A stretch of DNA of 20,104 bases, taken from JACPKO01 sp964406775 (GTDB lineage: Bacteria > Patescibacteriota > Microgenomatia > Daviesbacterales > UBA10151). Position numbers and translations under genes: made by a program. The stretch lies in assembly GCA_964406775.1 (NCBI GenBank), contig CAYOSW010000019.1, forward strand, positions 1 to 20,104. The letters are read 5' to 3'. The notes under the pieces were generated by a model, which did not search any database, had not been told where the DNA came from, and was given only the letters and a program-made list of their open reading frames with translations. This document shows, piece after piece, positions 6,203-13,350 of this stretch (its first letter is position 1; every line of letters starts with the position of its first letter).

Positions 6203-7829
6203 ATTTATTAGCAGCTACATAAAAGAAAGCGGGAAATTGTTAAACGGTTTGCCTGTAAAGGAAATTGCCAAAGCGATAAATATTCTTCAGGCAACCTACG
6301 AAAGGGACGGAAGAATTTATGTTTTCGGAAACGGCGGGTCTTTATCTATGGCGACCCATTGGGTTGCCGATTTTAATAAAACAGTCTTCAGCGGACACCT
6401 CGATAAAGGACTGAAGAGATTTCAGGCAATCAGACTTCCCACCACCGAATCTGAGATAACAGCTTGGGCTAATGATGTCGGATTCGAAATGATCTTTGCC
6501 GGTCCTTTACGGAATTATATAAGGGAGGGAGACACGGTAATCGCGATATCATCCTCAGGCAATTCACCTAATGTTCTTAATGCAGTTAAGCTTGCTAAGA
6601 CTTACGGCGTTCCGGTCATCGGGGTTACGGGATTTGACGGAGGAGAATTAAATAAAATGTCCGATGCTAAGATTTTGGTCAAGTCCGAAAAAGGTGCTTA
6701 TGAGTTAGTTGAAGGAATCCATTCCGTAGTTCTTCACCTTATGACCCTCTATTTTAAAGAATCATTCAATTACCTTGCTCACTCAGAGAAAAAAATGCGC
6801 GTTATGGTGACCGGAAATCAGGGATATATCGGATCTGTTTTAACAGAAATCCTGCTGCAAAAAGGCTACAGGGTTACGGGGTACGATACGAATTTCTTTT
6901 CCGGATTGTCAGGCAAGAAAAACGGCAAATCGGTCACTCAGATCTCCAAAGATATCCGGGATATAGCTGCAGAAGATCTGAAAGGAATTGATGCCGTAAT
7001 TCACCTGGCCGCTTTATCGAATGACCCTCTCGGCGAATTCGATCCCTTCCTTACAGAAAATATTAACTACAAGGCAACAGTAAAACTTGCAAAACTTGCC
7101 AAAAAAGCCGGTGTAAAAAGATTTGTATATGCCTCATCCCAAAGTATGTATGGAATTTCCGAAACCGACGAGGAGTTGGAAGAAGATAACAGTCAAAAGA
7201 ATGCCATTACCGCATACGCCAAAACAAAATGGAAAGCAGAGCAGGAATTAAAGCTTTTAGGTGATGAGAATTTCATTGTTGCCTGCTTCAGGCCCTCAAC
7301 CGTCTTCGGAGCAAGCCCCAAATTAAGAAGTGATATTGTTTTTAATAATCTTGTTGCCTGTGCATACACCACAGGAAAAATAGAAATAAAAAGTGACGGT
7401 ACACCCTGGAGGCCTGTGGTTCATATAAAAGATGTCTGCGCCGCTTTCATAGCGGGTCTTGAGGCGCCCAAGGAATTAATCGCAAACGAATCATTTAATG
7501 TCGGGATTCCTAACGGGAACTTTACCGTAAAAGATCTGGCAGAAGCGGCGCAACGCGCAGTTCCGGGAAGCAAACTCACCTTTACCGGTGAACACGGCAA
7601 AGACGCAAGAACTTATAAAGTATCCTTCAAAAAAATTCTTACTGTGTTAAAAGATTATTTCAAACCTGAGTGGGATTTGGACAAAGGCGGCCGGGAATTA
7701 GTGAATTTCTTTAAGGAAAATAATTTCACAGAAGCCGATTTCCGCGGAAGACAGACAAACCGGCTTGCGCAACTTAAATATTTACTCGGCAAAAAAAGAT
7801 TGGATAATCATCTCTTTTGGAAAAAATAA
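6195..7829 (+). CDS. gmhA: Bifunctional GmhA-type SIS isomerase fused to an NAD-dependent SDR epimerase/dehydratase
   Basis: A 544-residue two-domain protein. Residues 1-200 form a SIS domain of the sedoheptulose-7-phosphate isomerase type: FGNGGS (44-49), ISSSGNSPN (118-126), and likely metal/catalytic residues His55, Asp59, Glu173 and His181. GmhA converts sedoheptulose 7-phosphate to D-glycero-D-manno-heptose 7-phosphate, the substrate of the preceding HddA. Residues 201-544 form an extended SDR with TGNQGYIG (206-213), a YASSQSMYG serine region (312-320) and catalytic Tyr341/Lys345 (YAKTK). The tail, rich in RLAQLKYLLGKKRLD, is shared with the SDR encoded at 10579. I chose ATG 6195, which overlaps hddA by 8 bp, over GTG 6168. 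No stop separates the domains; Met201 (6795) begins a perfect SDR start but has only a weak upstream purine stretch, so internal initiation cannot be excluded. SDR substrate unknown, possibly an activated heptose. Confidence 0.85.
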   Translation: MDKFISSYIKESGKLLNGLPVKEIAKAINILQATYERDGRIYVFGNGGSLSMATHWVADFNKTVFSGHLDKGLKRFQAIRLPTTESEITAWANDVGFEMIFAGPLRNYIREGDTVIAISSSGNSPNVLNAVKLAKTYGVPVIGVTGFDGGELNKMSDAKILVKSEKGAYELVEGIHSVVLHLMTLYFKESFNYLAHSEKKMRVMVTGNQGYIGSVLTEILLQKGYRVTGYDTNFFSGLSGKKNGKSVTQISKDIRDIAAEDLKGIDAVIHLAALSNDPLGEFDPFLTENINYKATVKLAKLAKKAGVKRFVYASSQSMYGISETDEELEEDNSQKNAITAYAKTKWKAEQELKLLGDENFIVACFRPSTVFGASPKLRSDIVFNNLVACAYTTGKIEIKSDGTPWRPVVHIKDVCAAFIAGLEAPKELIANESFNVGIPNGNFTVKDLAEAAQRAVPGSKLTFTGEHGKDARTYKVSFKKILTVLKDYFKPEWDLDKGGRELVNFFKENNFTEADFRGRQTNRLAQLKYLLGKKRLDNHLFWKK

Positions 7830-7831
7830 GT

Positions 7832-9070
7832 ATGAGCTTGCCATTTGCTCCGCAAAAGGTAACTCCTTTAAAAGTTACACAGGCTGTAATTTTAGCGGGA
7901 GGAGCAGGTACCCGCCTCCGGCCATTCACGCTAAAGAACCCTAAACCCCTTGTCCCGGTAAACGGTAAACCATTTCTTGCGCATTTAATCAGTCTTCTTA
8001 AACAAAACGGAATTAAGGAAATTATTATACTTACCGGTTATTTAGGAGAGAAGATTCCTGCAAAATTCGGAGACGGAAGCAGGTTCGGAATCAAAATTAA
8101 ATATTCTTACACCTCGTTTAACGATTATTCCGGAGAGGAAATAAAAAGCGGTATCAGGATTTTGAATGCCCACGAACTTCTCTCAGACCGTTTTCTGCTT
8201 CTTTACTGCGACAACTATCTGCCGTTTGACATAAAAAAACTGGAAAAACTTTTTGCTGAAAAAAATGCGGAAGTTTTAGTGACCGCTTACTCCAACAAGG
8301 ATAATTCAACAAAGAATAATATGTTTATTTCTGAAGGATACGTCCGAAAATATGATAAGACCAGAACTTACAAAAAATTAAACTCTGTTGATATCGGCTA
8401 TATGATAGTCAACAAAAAAGTATTGGAACTGCTGCCGAAGACTAATAGTAAATTTGAGGATATTATCTTTCCTAAGCTGATTAAGTCAGGTAAATTAGCA
8501 GGGTTCTTAACCGATCAAAAATATTACAGTATAGGCGATCCAAAAAGAGTAAAAGTTACTGCAGGTTTTTTGAAAACTAAGAAAGTAATATTTTTAGATA
8601 GGGATGGGGTAATAAATAAAAAAGCCGGGAAAGCAGATTATATAAAAAACTGGAGCGAATTCACTTTTCTACCCGGCTCACTTGAAGCCATAAGGATCTT
8701 AACCGAATCGGGTTACAAGATATTTATAATCACAAACCAGCCCGGGATCGCCAGAAAAAAAATGACAAAATCAGATTTGGATTTAATTCACAAAAATATG
8801 CTTAGAGAAATAAAAAAAAGCGGCGGCAAGATTGAAAAGATTTATTATTGTCCGCACGGTTGGGATGAAGGGTGCAGCTGCCGTAAACCTGAACCCGGTA
8901 TGCTTCTTCAAGCCAGCCGCGAGAACCTGATTGACTTAACAAAGGCAGTATTTATCGGTGATGATGAGCGGGATAAAGAAGCCGGAGAAGCGGCATTGTG
9001 CAAAACTATTCTACTGAGACCAACTCAAAATTTACTTCAGATTGTTGAAAAAATGGTCACTCAAAGATAA
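7832..9070 (+). CDS. hddC-gmhB: Bifunctional heptose-1-phosphate guanylyltransferase (HddC) / heptose-1,7-bisphosphate 7-phosphatase (GmhB)
   Basis: A 412-residue fusion. Residues about 16-248 are a sugar-phosphate nucleotidyltransferase: LAGGAGTRLRP (21-31), KPLVPV (38-43), and Asp127 in YCDN as the metal-binding Asp. Residues about 250-412 are a HAD-IIIA phosphatase of the GmhB/HisB type: nucleophile and acid Asp256/Asp258 in FLDRDGVIN, TNQPGIAR (301-308), the zinc-binding set Cys340, His342, Cys348 and Cys350 in CPHGWDEGCSCRKP, and GDDERD (376-381). GmhB removes the C7 phosphate from heptose 1,7-bisphosphate; HddC then adds GMP to give GDP-D-glycero-alpha-D-manno-heptose. ATG 7832 lies 2 bp after the previous stop and is preferred over an upstream TTG (7817). 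Specificity for GTP versus another NTP is inferred from HddA in the same operon (alpha-anomer route). The fused order matches pathway neighbours and may channel intermediates. Confidence 0.88.
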   Translation: MSLPFAPQKVTPLKVTQAVILAGGAGTRLRPFTLKNPKPLVPVNGKPFLAHLISLLKQNGIKEIIILTGYLGEKIPAKFGDGSRFGIKIKYSYTSFNDYSGEEIKSGIRILNAHELLSDRFLLLYCDNYLPFDIKKLEKLFAEKNAEVLVTAYSNKDNSTKNNMFISEGYVRKYDKTRTYKKLNSVDIGYMIVNKKVLELLPKTNSKFEDIIFPKLIKSGKLAGFLTDQKYYSIGDPKRVKVTAGFLKTKKVIFLDRDGVINKKAGKADYIKNWSEFTFLPGSLEAIRILTESGYKIFIITNQPGIARKKMTKSDLDLIHKNMLREIKKSGGKIEKIYYCPHGWDEGCSCRKPEPGMLLQASRENLIDLTKAVFIGDDERDKEAGEAALCKTILLRPTQNLLQIVEKMVTQR

Positions 9071-9081
9071 ACTCATCCAAG

Positions 9082-9651
9082 ATGAAATTTAAAGAGCTGA
9101 AAATTAAAGGCGTTTATGAAATCAAACTTGAGCCTTTTAAAGACCACAGAGGATTTTTTATGCGGACATACGACGGGGATATTTTCAAAGAAATGGGATT
9201 GCAAAATAAATGGATCCAGGAGAGTCATTCATTCAGTAAAAAAAAGTGGACTGTAAGAGGTTTTCACTTCCAGCATTCACCAAACGAAGAAACTAAATTA
9301 ATCAGAGTCCCCCAGGGAAAAGTTCTGTTTACTGTTTTAGATCTGCGTAAAGACTCGGCAACTTTCGGTAAATGGGATCAACTGATAGTTTCTGCGAGTC
9401 TTGAGAATATGATCTATATCCCGAAAGGCTGTGCTCCCTGTATGTGCACTTTGATGAATAATTGCCACTTGTTATACAAGATGGATACAGCATTCGCTCC
9501 GGAAAAATATGACAATATATTGTGGAACGATTCCGACTTAGATATCCCCTGGCCGACCGGTAACCCTGCGGATATTTCTGAAAAAGATGCAAAAGCTCAG
9601 ACTTTTAAAATGTTTGAAAAAAAGTTCGGCGGACTTAATAGTAAAAAATGA
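9082..9651 (+). CDS. RmlC-like sugar-nucleotide 3,5-epimerase (cupin)
   Basis: A 189-residue cupin close to the standard length of dTDP-4-dehydrorhamnose 3,5-epimerase. The opening (DHRGFFMRTY, 21-30) is typical, and the key catalytic residues align at RmlC numbering: His62 in VRGFHFQ, Lys72, Tyr132 in LLYK and Asp169 in ISEKDA, so the His/Asp base and Tyr acid are present. Two changes stand out: the GFAHGF segment reads GCAPCM (His119 to Pro, with Cys117, Cys120 and Cys122), and the substrate-stacking Tyr138 is Phe. With a GDP-heptose operon and no RmlA/B/D nearby, an epimerase of a GDP-4-keto-heptose or another 4-keto sugar (as in Campylobacter heptose modification) is more plausible than rhamnose synthesis. 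It starts 11 bp after hddC-gmhB and ends in an ATGA overlap with the next SDR. Confidence 0.82.
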   Translation: MKFKELKIKGVYEIKLEPFKDHRGFFMRTYDGDIFKEMGLQNKWIQESHSFSKKKWTVRGFHFQHSPNEETKLIRVPQGKVLFTVLDLRKDSATFGKWDQLIVSASLENMIYIPKGCAPCMCTLMNNCHLLYKMDTAFAPEKYDNILWNDSDLDIPWPTGNPADISEKDAKAQTFKMFEKKFGGLNSKK

Positions 9652-10541
9652 GAATATTCATCACGGGAGGTACAGGATTCATTGGAAAGTTTATTCTGAA
9701 AAAACTTAATACCGGAAGAAATAAACTCCTTGTCTTAACCCGTTACCCGGAAAAGTTAAATCATTCAGCGTATGTTCAGGCTTTAAAAGGAGACCTCTCC
9801 GGCAGAGGGAACTGGGCAAAGGATCTTAAGGAATTTAAACCGGATGCCGCAATTCATCTCGCCTGGGAAGGTATACCTGATTATGGAATAAAAAACAGCA
9901 TTAAAAATTTAAATCAGGGCCTGAACTTGTTTCAAGTTTTGGCTGAAACCGACTGTAAGAAAATTATTTGCGCGGGAAGTCTTTGGGAATACGGTAAACA
10001 AACGGGAAAAATTTCGGAAAATGACCGCACACTTCCCTTTAATACTTTCACGGCATCAAAAAATTCTTTAAATTATCTAGGGAGGGAAATCGCAAAAGAA
10101 AATAATATTGAGTTTATCTGGACAAGAATTTTTTATGTTTACGGACCGGGTCAAAAGAAGGCTTCTCTTATCCCTTACCTGATAGATTGCCTGATTAACA
10201 ACAAGATTCCGGAAATAAGAAATCCTGATGCTGAAAACGACTTTATTTATGTTGAAGATGTTGCGGAGGCTATCGTTTCGCTTTTAAATTCTGATTCAGT
10301 GAGTGGTGAGTATAACATCGGATCCGGGAAATTAACTTCAATTAAAAATATTATTAAGATCATCAGTGTATATTTAAAAACAAAGATTGAATTTGATCAG
10401 GGAGACAAGAAGCAGCTTGATAAAATTTCCTCAATTTACGCCGATATTTCTAAAATCAGGAAAGCGACCGGCTGGTCACCAAAGACCTCTGTCAAGGAAG
10501 GAATCCTGAGAACTATTAGGGCTTTTAACAGTAAGCGGTAA
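9648..10541 (+). CDS. NAD(P)-dependent SDR with Phe in place of the catalytic Tyr
   Basis: A 297-residue extended SDR (RmlD/WcaG-like size). The cofactor loop is TGGTGFIG (6-13), the serine region is AGSLWEYG (109-116), and the C-terminus has DFIYVEDVAEAI and YNIGSGK as in sugar-nucleotide epimerases/reductases. The usual Y-x3-K reads PFNTFTASK (130-138): Lys138 is kept but the Tyr position is Phe134 (codon ttc at 10047-10049). An aligned relative would read PFxxYxxSK. It starts within an ATGA overlap (9648-9651) with the RmlC-like epimerase, so the pair probably acts in succession, such as epimerisation followed by 4-keto reduction of a heptose nucleotide. If the Tyr is truly lost, it may be a slow reductase, use a different acid, or serve only in epimerisation or a complex. 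Substrate unknown. Confidence 0.8.
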   Translation: MRIFITGGTGFIGKFILKKLNTGRNKLLVLTRYPEKLNHSAYVQALKGDLSGRGNWAKDLKEFKPDAAIHLAWEGIPDYGIKNSIKNLNQGLNLFQVLAETDCKKIICAGSLWEYGKQTGKISENDRTLPFNTFTASKNSLNYLGREIAKENNIEFIWTRIFYVYGPGQKKASLIPYLIDCLINNKIPEIRNPDAENDFIYVEDVAEAIVSLLNSDSVSGEYNIGSGKLTSIKNIIKIISVYLKTKIEFDQGDKKQLDKISSIYADISKIRKATGWSPKTSVKEGILRTIRAFNSKR

Positions 10542-10578
10542 ATGCTATATTTAATCTCTGCTTTGCCCGGTGATATTA

Positions 10579-12204
10579 ATGTCAATGAAGAAAGTTTTAA
10601 TTACGGGTTCTGAAAGTTATATCGGCACAGTACTTCTTCCATATCTAAAAAACGAAGGGTTTGATGTCACGGGTCTTGATACCGGCCTTATAACAGACTG
10701 TCTGCTCTGCCCCACCAATCCGGTAAAAACAATTTACAAAGACACTCGGGACATTAAACTGAGCGATTTAGAGGGGTTTGATGCCGTTGTATATTTGGCA
10801 GGAATATCCAACGATCCTTTTGAAAATTTTGATCCAAAGAAAATTTATGACCCTGTAAGACTTCATACTGTCAGAACTGCGAAGATGTGCAAAAAACTGG
10901 GGATTAAATTTATTTTCTCATCAAGCTGCTCAATCTACGGAAAGGGTACTGAAAATTTAATGAATGAGGACTCCGAAGTCTATCCCCAGACACCATATTC
11001 GTTGAATAAACTTCAAATCGAACAGGATCTTCTCAAAATATCCGATAAATCTTTCGCGCCTATAATTTTACGGTTTGCAACCGTCTTCGGTCTTTCGCCA
11101 CGGATGAGATTTGATTTAGTTGTAAATATGTTCTCTGCTATGGCTTTCATAACCAAAAAAATTACATTAAATTCAAACGGAGAAGCCTGGAGACCCCTGG
11201 TTCACATCAGGGATGTCTGCAAAGCGATAACTTATTCTTTAAGATATAAGACTAGAGGGGCTCAGCCCTTAATTCTAAATGTCGGAAGTTCATCCCAAAA
11301 TTATAAAATCATCGATCTCGCAAGAATTGCTTCAGGACTTATAAAAGGAGCTAAAATAGACTTCTTAAATCAGTCAAAACCGTCAAACGGCCGGGATCTA
11401 ATTAAGGACAGGAAGATTCAGGACGGTGTTGACAGCAGGGATTACAAAATTTCATTTGAAAAAATTCAAAAAGTATATCCTGGATTCGTTTGTGATTTTA
11501 CGGTAGAAAAAGGAATGAAGGAAATGCTAAACAAATTTACTGAGATAGATTTGAAAGGAACAGATTTTGAGAATATTAATTTCTACAGACTCCAGAAACT
11601 CGAATACCTGATTAAACACAACTACTTAACCGGAGAGCTCAGATGGTTAAAAAAACCTGAAAGGATCAACAATCCCGATTTGACTACAAAACGCCTTCAT
11701 CTGAGGTTATTTAAAGAAGCAGATATCACAGATCTTTATGTTAAAGCCTTGAATTCTAAATCAGTTATCGGACTTACAGAATCCAGATACCGTAAATGGA
11801 ATAAGGAACAGGTACGCGAGTACGTAAGACTCAAGGGTAATATACCCGGAGAATCGCTCTTAATAGGTATTTTTATAAGAGGTAAGAAAGAGCGTCATAT
11901 CGGCAATATCAGAATTCACTCTTTCAGCAACTATAATAAAAGAGCCGAATTGGGTGTTTTAATTTGGGATAAAAAAATGTGGGGAAAAGGTTTTGCCAGC
12001 GAAGCGATAGATGCTGTTTGCGACTATCTGTTTTACGTATTGAATCTTAATAAAATCTGCGCCGAATATTACGGCACAAATAAAGCATCCGAAAAAATAT
12101 TCAAAAAACTTGGGTTTGAGATTGAGGGTATTTTTAAAGAGCATTTTTTTGTTGACGGCAAATTCATTGACGCAGTAAGAGTTGCAAAATATAATCATCA
12201 ATAA
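10579..12204 (+). CDS. Fusion of an NAD-dependent SDR epimerase/dehydratase with a GNAT N-acetyltransferase
   Basis: A 541-residue two-domain protein. Residues 1-360 are an extended SDR: ITGSESYIG (8-16), SSSCSIYG (114-121), Tyr140/Lys144 in YSLNK, WRPLVHIRDVC (204-214), and a C-terminal tail (RLQKLEYLI, TGELRWL) homologous to the SDR half of the GmhA fusion. Residues about 365-541 are a RimJ/RimL-type GNAT domain: TKRLHLRLF at its start, the acetyl-CoA pyrophosphate loop WGKGFASEA (468-476), then NKASEKIFKKLGF (501-513). GNATs of this type (PseH, WecD) acetylate amino sugars on nucleotide carriers. The downstream DegT aminotransferase starts directly after this stop, so oxidation, amination and N-acetylation may be one route. 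I chose ATG 10579 because GGTGA lies 5 bases upstream; ATG 10585 (MKKVLITG) and GTG 10570 are alternatives. The product sugar is inference. Confidence 0.85.
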   Translation: MSMKKVLITGSESYIGTVLLPYLKNEGFDVTGLDTGLITDCLLCPTNPVKTIYKDTRDIKLSDLEGFDAVVYLAGISNDPFENFDPKKIYDPVRLHTVRTAKMCKKLGIKFIFSSSCSIYGKGTENLMNEDSEVYPQTPYSLNKLQIEQDLLKISDKSFAPIILRFATVFGLSPRMRFDLVVNMFSAMAFITKKITLNSNGEAWRPLVHIRDVCKAITYSLRYKTRGAQPLILNVGSSSQNYKIIDLARIASGLIKGAKIDFLNQSKPSNGRDLIKDRKIQDGVDSRDYKISFEKIQKVYPGFVCDFTVEKGMKEMLNKFTEIDLKGTDFENINFYRLQKLEYLIKHNYLTGELRWLKKPERINNPDLTTKRLHLRLFKEADITDLYVKALNSKSVIGLTESRYRKWNKEQVREYVRLKGNIPGESLLIGIFIRGKKERHIGNIRIHSFSNYNKRAELGVLIWDKKMWGKGFASEAIDAVCDYLFYVLNLNKICAEYYGTNKASEKIFKKLGFEIEGIFKEHFFVDGKFIDAVRVAKYNHQ

Positions 12205-13350
12205 ATGAAGACTCCAAAAATTCCTTCAGCCGGACCGTCAATAACAAAATCGGAAATTAAACTTGTAAGCGAAGCGGTAACTCACGGCTGGTATAAAAAC
12301 AGGAATATGCACATCAGTCAGTTTACGAAAGAATTTTCCGAATACACGGGCATTAAATATTGTTATCCGACTACAAATTGCACTTCAGCTATTCATCTCG
12401 CTCTTCTGGCAGCAGGAATCGGACCGGGAGATGAAGTTATTATTCCCGATATTACCTGGGTTGCATCTGTGGCACCGGTTCATTATGTCGGCGCAACTCC
12501 GGTTTTTGCAGATATTGAGGAAGATTCCTGGTGTCTGTCCCCCGAATCTTTTGAAAACCTGATTACTCCCAAGACAAAGGCTGTAGTCATAGTAGATCTT
12601 TACGGTAATATGCCGAAATGGGATGAACTGCTTAAAATTGCAAGAAAAAATAAAATTATTGTCATAGAGGATGCGGCAGAAGCAATGGGGGCCGAATATA
12701 AGGGCAGAAAGGCAGGCAGTTTCGGTGATATTAGCGCTTTCAGTTTTAACGCCACAAAAATAATGATTTCAGGGCACGGAGGGATTGTAGCAACAAATAA
12801 TAAAAAATGGTTTGAACGATTTGAAATACTCGCTCATCACGGAATGCTTCCTTATAACAAAAAAACTTTTTGGTCTGTTGAGATCGGTTACAACTATCTC
12901 TGGACTAATATTCAGGCGGCTCTCGCATTAGCACAACTCCGCAGAATTGATGAGTTGGTAAATAGAAAGAGAAAGATTTTCGGGTGGTATAAGAAACGAC
13001 TGAGTGGTATTGAGGGAATCCGGCTCAATGAAGAGGCTGAGAACACCCGAAGCACATTTTGGATTATTAATGCCCGTCTCTCAGGTAAATTTAAAATATA
13101 CAAAGAAAAAATTATGGAGGAATTTAAAAAATATAAAATTGACACCCGTCCCTTTTTCTATCCCGTAAGTTCTCAACCGGCATACGCAAATTACGTTAAA
13201 GGAAAAAATTACAGGCAGCAAAATAAAACTTCCTACTCTATTTCGCCCTATATAATTAGCCTTCCTTATTCTTTGGAACTGAAAGAATCGGATGTTGATT
13301 ACGTCTGCGGTATTTTCCTCAAAATACTCAAAAAACTCTCAAAATCCTGA
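12205..13350 (+). CDS. DegT/DnrJ/EryC1/StrS sugar aminotransferase (lysine-type)
   Basis: A 381-residue PLP-dependent sugar aminotransferase. Residues 58-64 (NCTSAIH) lie in the phosphate-binding region, Asp156 in VIEDAAEA binds the PLP nitrogen, and Lys185 in SFNATK is the Schiff-base lysine, followed by GHGG. This contrasts with the two histidine-type DegT proteins at 2608 and 3874 and indicates true transamination of a keto sugar nucleotide, as in GDP-perosamine or related synthases. Its ATG begins at the base after the stop of the SDR-GNAT gene, with no Shine-Dalgarno, so translation is probably coupled. The combination suggests that it aminates a keto sugar made by an SDR here and the GNAT domain acetylates the product. 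Regiochemistry and sugar identity cannot be read from sequence. Confidence 0.88.
   Translation: MKTPKIPSAGPSITKSEIKLVSEAVTHGWYKNRNMHISQFTKEFSEYTGIKYCYPTTNCTSAIHLALLAAGIGPGDEVIIPDITWVASVAPVHYVGATPVFADIEEDSWCLSPESFENLITPKTKAVVIVDLYGNMPKWDELLKIARKNKIIVIEDAAEAMGAEYKGRKAGSFGDISAFSFNATKIMISGHGGIVATNNKKWFERFEILAHHGMLPYNKKTFWSVEIGYNYLWTNIQAALALAQLRRIDELVNRKRKIFGWYKKRLSGIEGIRLNEEAENTRSTFWIINARLSGKFKIYKEKIMEEFKKYKIDTRPFFYPVSSQPAYANYVKGKNYRQQNKTSYSISPYIISLPYSLELKESDVDYVCGIFLKILKKLSKS

Noticed and set aside
7817..7831. TTG 7817 as start of the HddC-GmhB fusion
   Set aside because: It would overlap the previous gene end and adds only MEKIS before ATG 7832, which lies 2 bp after the stop; ATG is preferred.
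9082..9651. dTDP-rhamnose pathway membership for the RmlC-like gene
   Set aside because: No RmlA, RmlB or RmlD is nearby, the pocket residues differ and all neighbours belong to GDP-heptose metabolism.
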